Below are positions 1 through 6,730 of a DNA stretch of 9,861 nt, one piece after another (the first letter of the stretch is position 1; the number at the start of each line of letters is the position of its first letter). Both the position numbers and the translations under genes were made by a program. Source of the stretch: JBDLRH01 sp039800165 (lineage in GTDB: Bacteria > Pseudomonadota > Gammaproteobacteria > Burkholderiales > Burkholderiaceae_C). The stretch lies in contig JBDLRH010000126.1 of NCBI GenBank assembly GCA_039800165.1, positions 1 through 9,861 of the forward strand. Direction: 5' to 3'. The notes under the pieces are model-generated. The model had not been told where the DNA came from. It did no database searches and saw nothing but the letters and a program-made list of their open reading frames with translations.

Positions 1-787
1 GGGTAGTGTCGTTGCCCGCCGCCACCAGCAGGCAAAAGAAGTTGCGGAACTCGGTGTCGCTGATCACGTTGCCCTGCGCATCGGGCTGGGTGATCAGGTG
101 CAGCACGCCGCGGGTGTCGCCCTCGCGCTGCTTGCGCTGCATCAGGCGTGCGGCATAGTCGTACAGCTCGGCGCCGGCCGGCGAGCGAAACGGCATGAAG
201 CGGTAGGCCTCGGTGTCCACCTGGTCGACCACATGGCTGGTGAAGTCGCTGTCGGTGTTGGCCATCAGCGCGTCGCCGCGGTCGACCAGCCAGTCCAGGT
301 CTTCCTCGGGCAGGCCGGCGATGCGGCCGAGCATGCGCATCGGCAGCTGCCGCGCAATTGCCGATACCGCGTCGAAATCTGACTGGGCCAGTGCCTGGTC
401 GAGGATGGTGGCGCACAGCTCGCGGATCTGCTGCTCGTACAGCGCGATCATCGGTTTGGAAAAGGCCTTGGCCACCAGCAGCCGGGTGCGGGTGTGCTCG
501 GGTGGGTCGGTCTCCTGGAAGGTGCGGCGTGCCAGGTATTCCTCGTGGGTCTGGTCTTCCATGCGGATGCCCTGCGCCGAGCTCAGGCGCTGAAAAGCGC
601 GGTTCAGCTCAAGGATGTCGGCATGTCGCGTGACCGACCAGAAGCCCTTGCCGCCCGACCACTCGCACCAGGACATCGGGTCTTCGTCGCGCAGGCGGCG
701 AAAGGTATTGTGCGGCGCGCCGTGGGCAAAGCTGTCGTGGCTGGACAGGTCGGCGTGGCCGTCGTCGGTGGGCGTCCAGATCGTCAT
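1..787 (-). CDS. Cytochrome P450, 3' part cut off by the window edge
   Basis: This is the N-terminal 262 residues of a bacterial soluble cytochrome P450, a haem monooxygenase that normally needs ferredoxin and reductase partners, neither of which is visible here. Translating the minus strand from ATG at 787 gives an open frame to the edge. It contains the C-helix-type segment ETDPPEHTRTRLLVAKAFS (about residues 92-110), which typifies class I bacterial P450s of the CYP125/CYP142-like kind. It ends in the I-helix oxygen-activation motif AGNDTT (residues 257-262), with the acid-threonine pair at D260-T261. The K-helix ExxR and the haem-ligand cysteine loop would lie beyond position 1. Full P450s have about 400 residues, so roughly one third is missing. 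Its ATG overlaps the stop of the upstream amidotransferase gene (ATGA, 784-787), so the two are probably translationally coupled. The family is clear; subfamily and substrate are not. Confidence 0.93.
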   Translation of the reverse strand, partial: MTIWTPTDDGHADLSSHDSFAHGAPHNTFRRLRDEDPMSWCEWSGGKGFWSVTRHADILELNRAFQRLSSAQGIRMEDQTHEEYLARRTFQETDPPEHTRTRLLVAKAFSKPMIALYEQQIRELCATILDQALAQSDFDAVSAIARQLPMRMLGRIAGLPEEDLDWLVDRGDALMANTDSDFTSHVVDQVDTEAYRFMPFRSPAGAELYDYAARLMQRKQREGDTRGVLHLITQPDAQGNVISDTEFRNFFCLLVAAGNDTT

Positions 788-1542
788 GCGGCTGGCTCCA
801 GAAACTGAACCATCCATTGCGCGAGCACCTGCGCGTCGGTGATGGGTCCGTGCTGCGCCCCGTCGATGCTGGCCAGGCTCTGGCGGGCGGCCTGCACCGT
901 CGCAGCATCAATGACCTTGCCGCAAGCGGCCAGCGCGTCCAGGTGCGACAGCAACGCATGCATGAAGCGCGGGCTCATCTCGGGGTGGTATTGCGTGGTG
1001 AAGATGTGCCGACCGACGCTGAACGAGCCGATGCGGCAGAAGTCGCTGCCCGACAGCACCTGCGCGCCTGGCGGCGGCTGGGTGACCTGCTCGTTGTGCG
1101 CAGCCATCAGCGTCATCTGCGTACGCGCCGGCTGCATCCAGGCTTGTGGCTGCGACCAGCGCGTGGCGTGCAGGCCCAGGCCCCAACCGGCCGCATGTCG
1201 CTCCACTTGCCCGCCCAGGGCCCGCGCGATTGCCTGGTGACCAAAGCACAGGCCGATGGTCAGGCGCTGCGCTGCGTGCAGTGCGCGGATGAAGTCCAGC
1301 AAGCCGCGCACCCAGGGCAGGGTGTCGTCGTTGACCGAGGCGGGGCTGCCGGTGATCACGTGGGCGTCGAATGCATCGACCGACGGCGGTAGTTCTCCAT
1401 CGATGACGCGAACGATGTTGAACTGCCAGTCGGGCCGCAAGGGCTGCAGCAGTTGCGCCACCTTTTGCCCGTCGTCCGCAAACGCTTGCGCGAACGCGGA
1501 TTCATCGTCGTTGGTCAGCAAGATGGCAATGCGCTGGGTCAT
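784..1542 (-). CDS. Class I glutamine amidotransferase-like protein (stand-alone GATase domain)
   Basis: This 252-residue protein is a single class I (triad) glutamine amidotransferase-fold domain, the family that hydrolyses glutamine or gamma-glutamyl amides through a Cys-His-Glu triad. The nucleophile elbow is GLCFGHQ with Cys99, an oxyanion-type segment ITGSPASVND lies near residues 63-72, HNEQV is at 149-153, and the His/Glu pair is in YHPEM (His186, Glu188). All catalytic residues are therefore present. No synthetase domain is attached, as in stand-alone proteins annotated GMP synthase-like or gamma-glutamyl hydrolases. It is the first gene of a minus-strand pair with the P450, overlapping it by 4 bp, and lies divergent from the AraC gene. 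Stand-alone GATases of this kind are known in gamma-glutamylated amine degradation (for example AtdA2/TdnT in aniline pathways), but assignment to such a route here is inference. No clear Shine-Dalgarno precedes the ATG. Confidence 0.87.
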   Translation of the reverse strand: MTQRIAILLTNDDESAFAQAFADDGQKVAQLLQPLRPDWQFNIVRVIDGELPPSVDAFDAHVITGSPASVNDDTLPWVRGLLDFIRALHAAQRLTIGLCFGHQAIARALGGQVERHAAGWGLGLHATRWSQPQAWMQPARTQMTLMAAHNEQVTQPPPGAQVLSGSDFCRIGSFSVGRHIFTTQYHPEMSPRFMHALLSHLDALAACGKVIDAATVQAARQSLASIDGAQHGPITDAQVLAQWMVQFLEPAA

Positions 1543-1687
1543 GGCGTGGGCCGCGTGTACGGCCGGCTGACATCCGCGCGACCGACCTCTGGCTTCGTTG
1601 CTGGCATGCTAGGAGCCCCGTTGCAGCGCGGCTATCAGTTTTTTGCACCGCGCGCCCCGGGTTTTCACGAGCCGCTGCACTCTCGCG
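1543..1687. promoter_or_regulatory. Divergent intergenic region between GATase and AraC genes
   Basis: These 145 bases separate two divergently transcribed units and must hold both promoters if each is transcribed from here. The stretch around 1633-1645 contains a T6 run and is less GC-rich than its surroundings. I could not find a convincing -35/-10 pair on either strand or a clear operator palindrome. The regulatory role is inferred from layout only: AraC-family regulators often bind the intergenic region next to their own gene. Confidence 0.4.
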
Positions 1688-2686
1688 ATGCCGTCCACGC
1701 CCTTGTCCCTGGTCACCCGCCCGTCTGCGCAGGACAGGGCTACCGCTGCGTGGAGCGAGGTCATCACATCCACCGACATGGACGCGCATGCCCACGCGCA
1801 GGGCGACTGGCAGCTGCGCTACGAGCAGCTGTCCGAGGGCGCGTTCCACGGCCGGCTGCACCGGGTGGCGCTGCCCGGCCTGACCCTGTTGCGAGAAGAC
1901 ACGCGGCCGGCGCTGCGCCAGCGCGGGCACCTGTCGCCCGAGGCCTATGGCTTTGCGATGCCCTTGGCCGACCGCACCGACCTGTTCTTCAACGGCCAGC
2001 GTGTGCCCGAGCACGCGGTGATGTGCGGGCGAGGCGATGACATCGACATGACCACGCCGGTCGATTTCTCGCTGATCGCCATCGTGGCCGACCGCAGCCT
2101 GCTTGAGCCACTGTGGGAGCGGATGTACTACAAGCCCCTGGCGAGCTGGCTGGAGCGCCAGATGGTGCTGCGCACCACTGCGGTGAAGGCCGGTGCGCTG
2201 CGCGACCTGCACCTGACCGCACTCGACCAGGCGGGCGCGCTGGCCTTGCGCCAGCCCGAGGCGCAGACGCTGCGCCAGCTGCGCGACGAGATCCTGATCG
2301 AGTGGATCGAGGCGCTGCCGGCACAGGTGGATACCAGCGGGCTGGACACGCTGCAGCGGCGCAAGCGGATGGTGGATCAGGCCTGTGAGCTGATGCTGTC
2401 GCGCAGCGACGAGCCGCTGTCGATCCTCGAGGTGTGCAGCCAGGTTGGCATCAGCCGGCGCAAGCTCAACTACTGCTTTCACGATGTGCTGGGTACCACG
2501 CCGGTGAAGTACCTTCGCGCAGTGCGCCTCAATGGCGTGCGGCGCGACCTCAAGCGCGCCGCGTCGTCCGAGACGGTGCAGGACATCGCCACGCGCTGGG
2601 GTTTCTGGCACCTGAGCCAGTTCGCGCAGGACTACCGGCGCCTGTTCGGCGAGCTGCCCTCGGCCACCTTGCGGGGCCGTGCATGA
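1688..2686 (+). CDS. AraC/XylS-family transcriptional regulator
   Basis: This is a 332-residue DNA-binding regulator with a variable N-terminal effector/oligomerisation region and a C-terminal AraC double helix-turn-helix at about residues 227-329. The first HTH covers SILEVCSQVGISRRKLNYCF (245-264) and the second covers TVQDIATRWGFWHLSQFAQD (296-315). It is followed by the family-typical ending RLFGELPSATLR. The N-terminal pattern WQLRYEQLSEGAFHGRL resembles the subgroup of EutR-like AraC proteins. The frame extends upstream to a TTG at 1643; I chose ATG 1688, although no strong ribosome site supports either, and ATG 1778 is also possible. Its stop overlaps the ATG of the DMT transporter gene (ATGA, 2683-2686), so regulator and exporter form one unit. 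The likely targets are the divergent GATase-P450 pair, its own unit or the downstream amidase operon, but no binding site could be read. Confidence 0.9.
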   Translation: MPSTPLSLVTRPSAQDRATAAWSEVITSTDMDAHAHAQGDWQLRYEQLSEGAFHGRLHRVALPGLTLLREDTRPALRQRGHLSPEAYGFAMPLADRTDLFFNGQRVPEHAVMCGRGDDIDMTTPVDFSLIAIVADRSLLEPLWERMYYKPLASWLERQMVLRTTAVKAGALRDLHLTALDQAGALALRQPEAQTLRQLRDEILIEWIEALPAQVDTSGLDTLQRRKRMVDQACELMLSRSDEPLSILEVCSQVGISRRKLNYCFHDVLGTTPVKYLRAVRLNGVRRDLKRAASSETVQDIATRWGFWHLSQFAQDYRRLFGELPSATLRGRA

Positions 2687-3582
2687 CGGCGCCAGGCCAT
2701 GCCCGCGGCCATGGTCTGGGCATCGCCATGATGGTGGCCGCGATGGCCTGCCTGTCCACCCAGGACGCGCTGGCCAAGCTGCTGATGGCGGTGCTGGCGC
2801 CGGTGCTGATCATCTGGGCACGCTACGCGCTGCAGTTCGCCCTGGCCGCCATGGGTACGGCGCGCCGCGGTGACCGGTCGCTGTGGCGATCGCGCCGCCC
2901 GGGCCTGCAGCTGCTGCGCGCAGCGCTGGTGATTGGCGGCAGCATCTGTGGCTATGCGGCGCTGATGCGCATGCCGGTGGCCGAATTCACCGCCATCTAT
3001 TGCCTGGTGCCCACGCTGGTGATGCTGCTGGCGCGCTTCTCGCTGCACGAGCCGGTGCGCCCGCTGGGCTGGGTGTGCGTGGCCGGCGGCCTGGCGGGTG
3101 CGCTGCTGATCGTGCGACCGGGCGGGCAGGTGGACAGCATAGGCGCGTTGATCGCACTGGCGGGCGTGGCTTGCTACACCGGCTTCCAGACGCTCACTGG
3201 CGTGCTGGCCCGGCACGACGCCCCCCAGACCACCCACCTCTACACCAGTGCCCTGGGCGCGCTGGTGTTTTCGGTGCTGGTGCCGTGGTTCTGGCCAGCG
3301 GAGATCTCCACCGGCAACCTGGCACTGCTGGGCGCCGTGGCACTGGCCGGCACCTACGGCCAGTACTTCATGGTGATGGCGTTCTCGCGTGCGCCGGTGG
3401 CGGTGGTGTCGCCCTATCTGTACAGCGCGATCGCGTTTTCGGCGCTGGCCGGCTGGGCGCTTTTCGGCCATGTGCCTGACGCGGTGTCGCTGGCCGGCAT
3501 GGCGCTGATTGCGGGCTTCGGGGCATTGGGTGCCTGGGTACGTTCCGTGGCGGTGCCGCCCGTGTCACGGTCACCTGCGTGA
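2683..3582 (+). CDS. EamA/DMT-family inner-membrane transporter
   Basis: This 299-residue, strongly hydrophobic protein belongs to the drug/metabolite transporter superfamily with two EamA repeats and about ten predicted membrane helices. Family features include the first helix with CLSTQDALAKLL (about residues 23-34), WARYALQF in the second helix, and a positively charged loop around residues 59-74 (RRGDRSLWRSRRP). The repeat-end segments GGLAGALLIVRPGGQ (about 136-150) and SPYLYSAIAFSALAGWALFG near the C-terminus also fit. Such proteins mainly export metabolites or amino acids; the substrate here is unknown. The frame is open far upstream inside the AraC gene, but homology-like sequence begins only at MTAPGHARGHG, and the ATGA overlap with the AraC stop supports ATG 2683. 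Co-expression with the AraC protein is expected. Confidence 0.92.
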   Translation: MTAPGHARGHGLGIAMMVAAMACLSTQDALAKLLMAVLAPVLIIWARYALQFALAAMGTARRGDRSLWRSRRPGLQLLRAALVIGGSICGYAALMRMPVAEFTAIYCLVPTLVMLLARFSLHEPVRPLGWVCVAGGLAGALLIVRPGGQVDSIGALIALAGVACYTGFQTLTGVLARHDAPQTTHLYTSALGALVFSVLVPWFWPAEISTGNLALLGAVALAGTYGQYFMVMAFSRAPVAVVSPYLYSAIAFSALAGWALFGHVPDAVSLAGMALIAGFGALGAWVRSVAVPPVSRSPA

Positions 3583-3681
3583 CCACGCGAGGCCCGTGTT
3601 GGCGGGTCATACCGGGAAAACCCCGAAGCTGCTTTGCTGGATTTCGATAGCGTGCGCGTACCGCCTTTCTAGACTCGCGCA
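3583..3681 (+). promoter_or_regulatory. Gap upstream of the amidase operon, possible promoter
   Basis: These 99 bases lie between the DMT gene and the first amidase and include a locally AT-richer stretch (3631-3650). A TTGCTG hexamer lies at 3634-3639 and a TCTAGA at 3668-3673, but their spacing (28 bases) is wrong for one sigma-70 promoter. No Shine-Dalgarno is visible before ATG 3682. If TCTAGA acts as a -10, the transcript would begin almost at the ATG, giving a leaderless message. No terminator hairpin with a T-tract follows the DMT stop, so readthrough from the AraC-DMT unit is equally possible. Confidence 0.3.
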
Positions 3682-5151
3682 ATGACCCCACTGTCTTTTC
3701 GCCCGGCGCACGAACTCGCCCGCGGCCTGGCCAGCGGCGAGCTGTCTTCGCTGGAGCTCACCGACCACTTCATTGCCCGCATCGAGGCGCATGACGGGCC
3801 GATCAACGCGGTGGTGGTGCGCGACTTCGAGCGGGCCCGTGCGCGCGCCCGACAGGCCGACGAGGCGCGATCGCGCGGCGAGCTGTGGGGGCCGCTGCAT
3901 GGCCTTCCGATGACGGTGAAGGAGTCCTTCAACGTCGCCGGCCTGCCCACCACCTGGGGCTTTGAGGCGCAGGCACGCAACATCGCGCAGCAGCCAGCGG
4001 TGACGGTGCAGCGCTTGCAGGACGCCGGGGCGGTGATTCTGGGCAAGACCAATGTGCCGGTGGCGCTGGCCGACTGGCAAAGCTTCAACCCGGTGTACGG
4101 CACCACCAGCAACCCCTGGGACCTGTCGCGTGCCCCCGGCGGTTCGTCCGGCGGCTCGGCGGCGGCGCTGGCCGCGGGCATGACGCCGCTGGAGCTGGGC
4201 AGCGACATTGGCGCATCCATCCGCAACCCGGCGCACTACTGCGGCGTGTACGGCCACAAGCCGACCTGGGGCGTGGTGCCGATGGCCGGGCATGAGCTGC
4301 CGGGCACGCAGTCGATCGACAGCGCCGACATCTGTGTGGCCGGGCCGCTGGCGCGCCACGCGGCCGACCTCGAGCTGTCGATGCAGGTGCTGGCCTCACC
4401 GCTCGCCCAGTTCGGCCCGATGGGCTGGACGCCTGCGCAGTGGGGCGGTGATGCGCGTCACCCGCGCGAGCTGCGCGTGGCCATCCTCGACGACGACGCC
4501 CAGGCACCGGTGGACGACGCGATCCGCGGCAAGCTGGCCGAGCTGGCCGCCTTTTTGCGCGCCCAAGGCGTGACCGTGCGCACCGACCTGAAGCCGGTGG
4601 ACGGTTATGAGACGCACGCGGTCTACATGCACCTGCTGCGCAGCGCCACCGGCGCGATGCTCGACGACGCCACCTGGGCGCAGTTCGCCGAGAAGGCGCG
4701 CGCGCTGCCCGCGGGCCAGGACGACACCGAGTCGCGCACCTATCGCGCCAGCACCATGACGCACCGCGAGTGGGTGCAGTGGGACGAGCGCCGCGCGGTG
4801 CTGCGCCGGCAGTGGACGCAGTGCTTCACGCAGGTGGATGTGGTGATCGCCCCGGTGGCGACTTCGCTGCCGATCCACCACAACCACCAGGGCCAGCGCT
4901 GGGAGCGCATGGTGCAGGTCAATGGGCAGCCGCAGCCGCACACCCATTCGCTGTTCTGGGCCGGCTACCCCGGCGTGGTGGGGCTGCCGGCCACGGCCTT
5001 CCCGCTGGGGCTGGTGAACGACGGCGCGGGCCGTCAGATGCCGGTGGGCGCGCAGATCATCGGCCCGGTACGGCACGACCCGGTGACGCTGCGCCTGGCG
5101 CGCTGGCTGGGCGAGGAATGGCGCGGCTTCACGCCGCCGCCGGGCTACTGA
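3682..5151 (+). CDS. Amidase-signature family hydrolase, first of a tandem pair
   Basis: This 489-residue cytoplasmic amidase (no signal peptide) belongs to the amidase-signature superfamily, which cleaves carboxamide C-N bonds with a Lys-cisSer-Ser triad. Lys80 lies in MTVKESF, the cis-serine is Ser155 in APGGSSGGSAA, and the nucleophile is Ser179 in GSDIGASIRNPA. The 24-residue Ser-Ser spacing matches fatty-acid amide hydrolase. The segment GVYGHKPTWGVVP after the nucleophile is typical of bacterial general amidases. Length is normal for the family and all key residues are intact. It stands nine bases upstream of a second, clearly different amidase and heads a unit that continues into a peptide-type ABC transporter, so an imported amide is the likely substrate. 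Acting as GatA of the tRNA amidotransferase is unlikely because no gatB or gatC is adjacent. Substrate not determinable. Confidence 0.93.
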   Translation: MTPLSFRPAHELARGLASGELSSLELTDHFIARIEAHDGPINAVVVRDFERARARARQADEARSRGELWGPLHGLPMTVKESFNVAGLPTTWGFEAQARNIAQQPAVTVQRLQDAGAVILGKTNVPVALADWQSFNPVYGTTSNPWDLSRAPGGSSGGSAAALAAGMTPLELGSDIGASIRNPAHYCGVYGHKPTWGVVPMAGHELPGTQSIDSADICVAGPLARHAADLELSMQVLASPLAQFGPMGWTPAQWGGDARHPRELRVAILDDDAQAPVDDAIRGKLAELAAFLRAQGVTVRTDLKPVDGYETHAVYMHLLRSATGAMLDDATWAQFAEKARALPAGQDDTESRTYRASTMTHREWVQWDERRAVLRRQWTQCFTQVDVVIAPVATSLPIHHNHQGQRWERMVQVNGQPQPHTHSLFWAGYPGVVGLPATAFPLGLVNDGAGRQMPVGAQIIGPVRHDPVTLRLARWLGEEWRGFTPPPGY

Positions 5152-5155
5152 GGGG
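5150..5155 (+). promoter_or_regulatory. Ribosome binding site of the second amidase, overlapping the stop codon of the first
   Basis: GAGGGG begins inside the TGA stop of the upstream gene and lies 5 bases before ATG 5161. The stop, binding site and start lie within 14 bases, supporting one message and coupled translation, and fixing the start of the second amidase. Confidence 0.65.
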
Positions 5156-5160
5156 CGAGC

Positions 5161-6618
5161 ATGGGCACCGCAACCCACACCATCACCGACTGGAGCGCGA
5201 GCGAACTCTCGCGCCGCATCCATGCGCGCGAGGTCTCGTGCCGCGAGGTGATGCAGGCCTACCTGGGCCGCATCCACGCAATCAACCCGCAGGCCAATGC
5301 GATCGTCAACCTGGCGGCCGACGAGGCGCTGCTGGCGCAGGCCGACCAGTGCGACAGCGAGCTGGCGCAGGGCCACAGCCGCGGCTGGCTGCACGGCATC
5401 CCGCAGGCGATCAAGGACACCGGCGACGCGGCGGGCTTTCCGAGCACCAAGGGCTGCGTGCTGCTGAAGGACCAGATTGCGCGCGCCGACAACATCATGG
5501 CCTCGCGCATGCGCGCTGCCGGCTGCATCGTGATCGGCAAGACCAACATGCCCGAGCTCGGGCTGGGCTCGCACACCTTCAATGACCTGTTCGGTCCCAC
5601 GCCCAACGCCTGGGATGCGGCGGTGAGCGCAGGTGGCAGCAGCGGCGGCGCGGCGGTGGCGCTGGCGCTGCGCCTGCTGCCGGTGGCCGACGGCTCGGAC
5701 TTCATGGGCTCGCTGCGCAACCCGGCCGGCTGGAACCATGTGTGGGGCATGCGGCCGACGCAGGGCCGCGTGCCGTTAGGGCCGGGCGCCGACGTCTGGG
5801 TGGACCAGCTCGGCACCGAAGGGCCGATGTCGCGCACCGCCGAAGACTTGGGCCGCCTGCTGCTGACCCAGTCGGGCCCGGATGCGCGCACGCCGCTGGC
5901 CCTGCGGTCACCGCTGCAATGGCAGCCCGGCGACGGCGCGCAGCCCGAATCCCTGCGCGGCCTCAAGGTGGGCTGGCTGGGCGACCTGGGCGGCCACCTG
6001 GCCACCGAGGCCGGCGTGCTGGACGCCTGCACCGAGGCGCTGACGCACCTGCAAGGGGCGGGCGCGGTGGTGGAGCCCACGCCGCTGGGCATGGACCCGA
6101 CGCGGCTTTGGGACTGCTGGCTGGCCTGGCGCCGCGCGCTGGTGGGACCGCGGGTGGACGCGCTGATGGCGCTGCCCAAGGCACGCGAGACCATCAAGGC
6201 CGAGGCGCTGTGGGAATACGACTGCTCCAGGAACCTGTCGTTTCTGGAGTTCATGCACGCCAGCCAGATCCGCACCCGCTGGTTCCAGCATCTGCGTGGC
6301 CTGTTCGAGAAGTTCGACGTGCTGGCGCTGCCGGTGGCGCAGGTCTGGCCGTTCCCGATCGGCGAGCGCTGGCCCCGGCAGATCGCCGGCCGCGCGATGG
6401 ACACCTACCACCGCTGGATGGAATGCACCATCTACGCCACCCTGGCGGGCTGCCCGGCGATCAGCATGCCGGCGGGCTTCCATCCACAGCACCGCTGGCC
6501 GATGGGCGTGCAGCTGATCGCCGCCCACGGCAACGACGCCTTGTTGCTGCGCGTTGCAGCCGCTTACGAAAGCCTGCGCGGCGACTGGCTTGGGCAGCGC
6601 CCGGCGTCGCGCCCATGA
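5161..6618 (+). CDS. Amidase-signature family hydrolase, second of the tandem pair
   Basis: This 485-residue amidase-signature enzyme has an intact triad: Lys85 in PQAIKDTGD, cis-Ser160 in AGGSSGGAAV and nucleophile Ser184 in GSDFMGSLRNPA, again with 24 residues between the serines. The nucleophile loop reads DFMGSLR instead of the usual DIGGSIR, and WGMRPTQGRVP follows, placing it in a different subfamily from its neighbour. The two proteins share mainly the signature core, so they are old paralogues rather than a recent duplication. There is no signal peptide, so hydrolysis is cytoplasmic. The closing segments CPAISMPAGF and PMGVQLIAAHG are family-typical. It follows the first amidase by nine bases and precedes the binding-protein gene by 112. 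Two amidases in one unit could act on successive amide bonds of one compound or on a diamide; that is inference. Confidence 0.93.
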   Translation: MGTATHTITDWSASELSRRIHAREVSCREVMQAYLGRIHAINPQANAIVNLAADEALLAQADQCDSELAQGHSRGWLHGIPQAIKDTGDAAGFPSTKGCVLLKDQIARADNIMASRMRAAGCIVIGKTNMPELGLGSHTFNDLFGPTPNAWDAAVSAGGSSGGAAVALALRLLPVADGSDFMGSLRNPAGWNHVWGMRPTQGRVPLGPGADVWVDQLGTEGPMSRTAEDLGRLLLTQSGPDARTPLALRSPLQWQPGDGAQPESLRGLKVGWLGDLGGHLATEAGVLDACTEALTHLQGAGAVVEPTPLGMDPTRLWDCWLAWRRALVGPRVDALMALPKARETIKAEALWEYDCSRNLSFLEFMHASQIRTRWFQHLRGLFEKFDVLALPVAQVWPFPIGERWPRQIAGRAMDTYHRWMECTIYATLAGCPAISMPAGFHPQHRWPMGVQLIAAHGNDALLLRVAAAYESLRGDWLGQRPASRP

Positions 6619-6689
6619 GACGGACCATGGGTAATCCATGATCCGGCAAGCGGCCGTTTGTGATGTGATTCAATTTCGTTCGTCCCCCA

Positions 6690-6706
6690 GGCAGCCGCGG
6701 GCTGCC
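6690..6706. repeat. Small perfect hairpin upstream of the binding-protein gene
   Basis: GGCAGCC (6690-6696) and GGCTGCC (6700-6706) are perfect inverted arms around a GCG loop, sitting 10 bases before the ribosome site of the binding-protein gene. There is no T-tract, so it is not an intrinsic terminator. A 5' hairpin here could protect or separate the binding-protein message from the amidase message. The rest of the 112-base gap (6619-6730) holds a further short inverted repeat, CATGG/CCATG (6626-6640), and an AT-richer stretch (6655-6682). Confidence 0.5.
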
Positions 6707-6716
6707 ACCGCATTTC

Positions 6717-6721
6717 AGGAG
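6717..6721 (+). promoter_or_regulatory. Ribosome binding site that sets the binding-protein start
   Basis: AGGAG lies 9 bases before ATG 6731. It decides between that ATG and an in-frame ATG at 6638, which has no such site and would add 31 non-secretory residues in front of a normal signal peptide. Confidence 0.75.
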
Positions 6722-6730
6722 AAGAAAGCC

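Noticed and set aside
2434..2682. N-terminal extension of the DMT transporter frame into the AraC gene
   Set aside because: The extension is Arg/Ala/Gln-rich and out of frame with the conserved AraC helix-turn-helix. ATG 2683 with its ATGA overlap is the natural start.
4396..5739. Long minus-strand open frame opposite the two amidases
   Set aside because: Its product is a low-complexity Arg/Ala/His/Gln-rich sequence with no domain. The plus-strand frames carry complete amidase motifs, so this is an antisense shadow of GC-rich codons.
6638..6730. Upstream ATG for the binding protein
   Set aside because: It would bury the signal peptide behind 31 residues. AGGAG at 6717-6721 supports ATG 6731.
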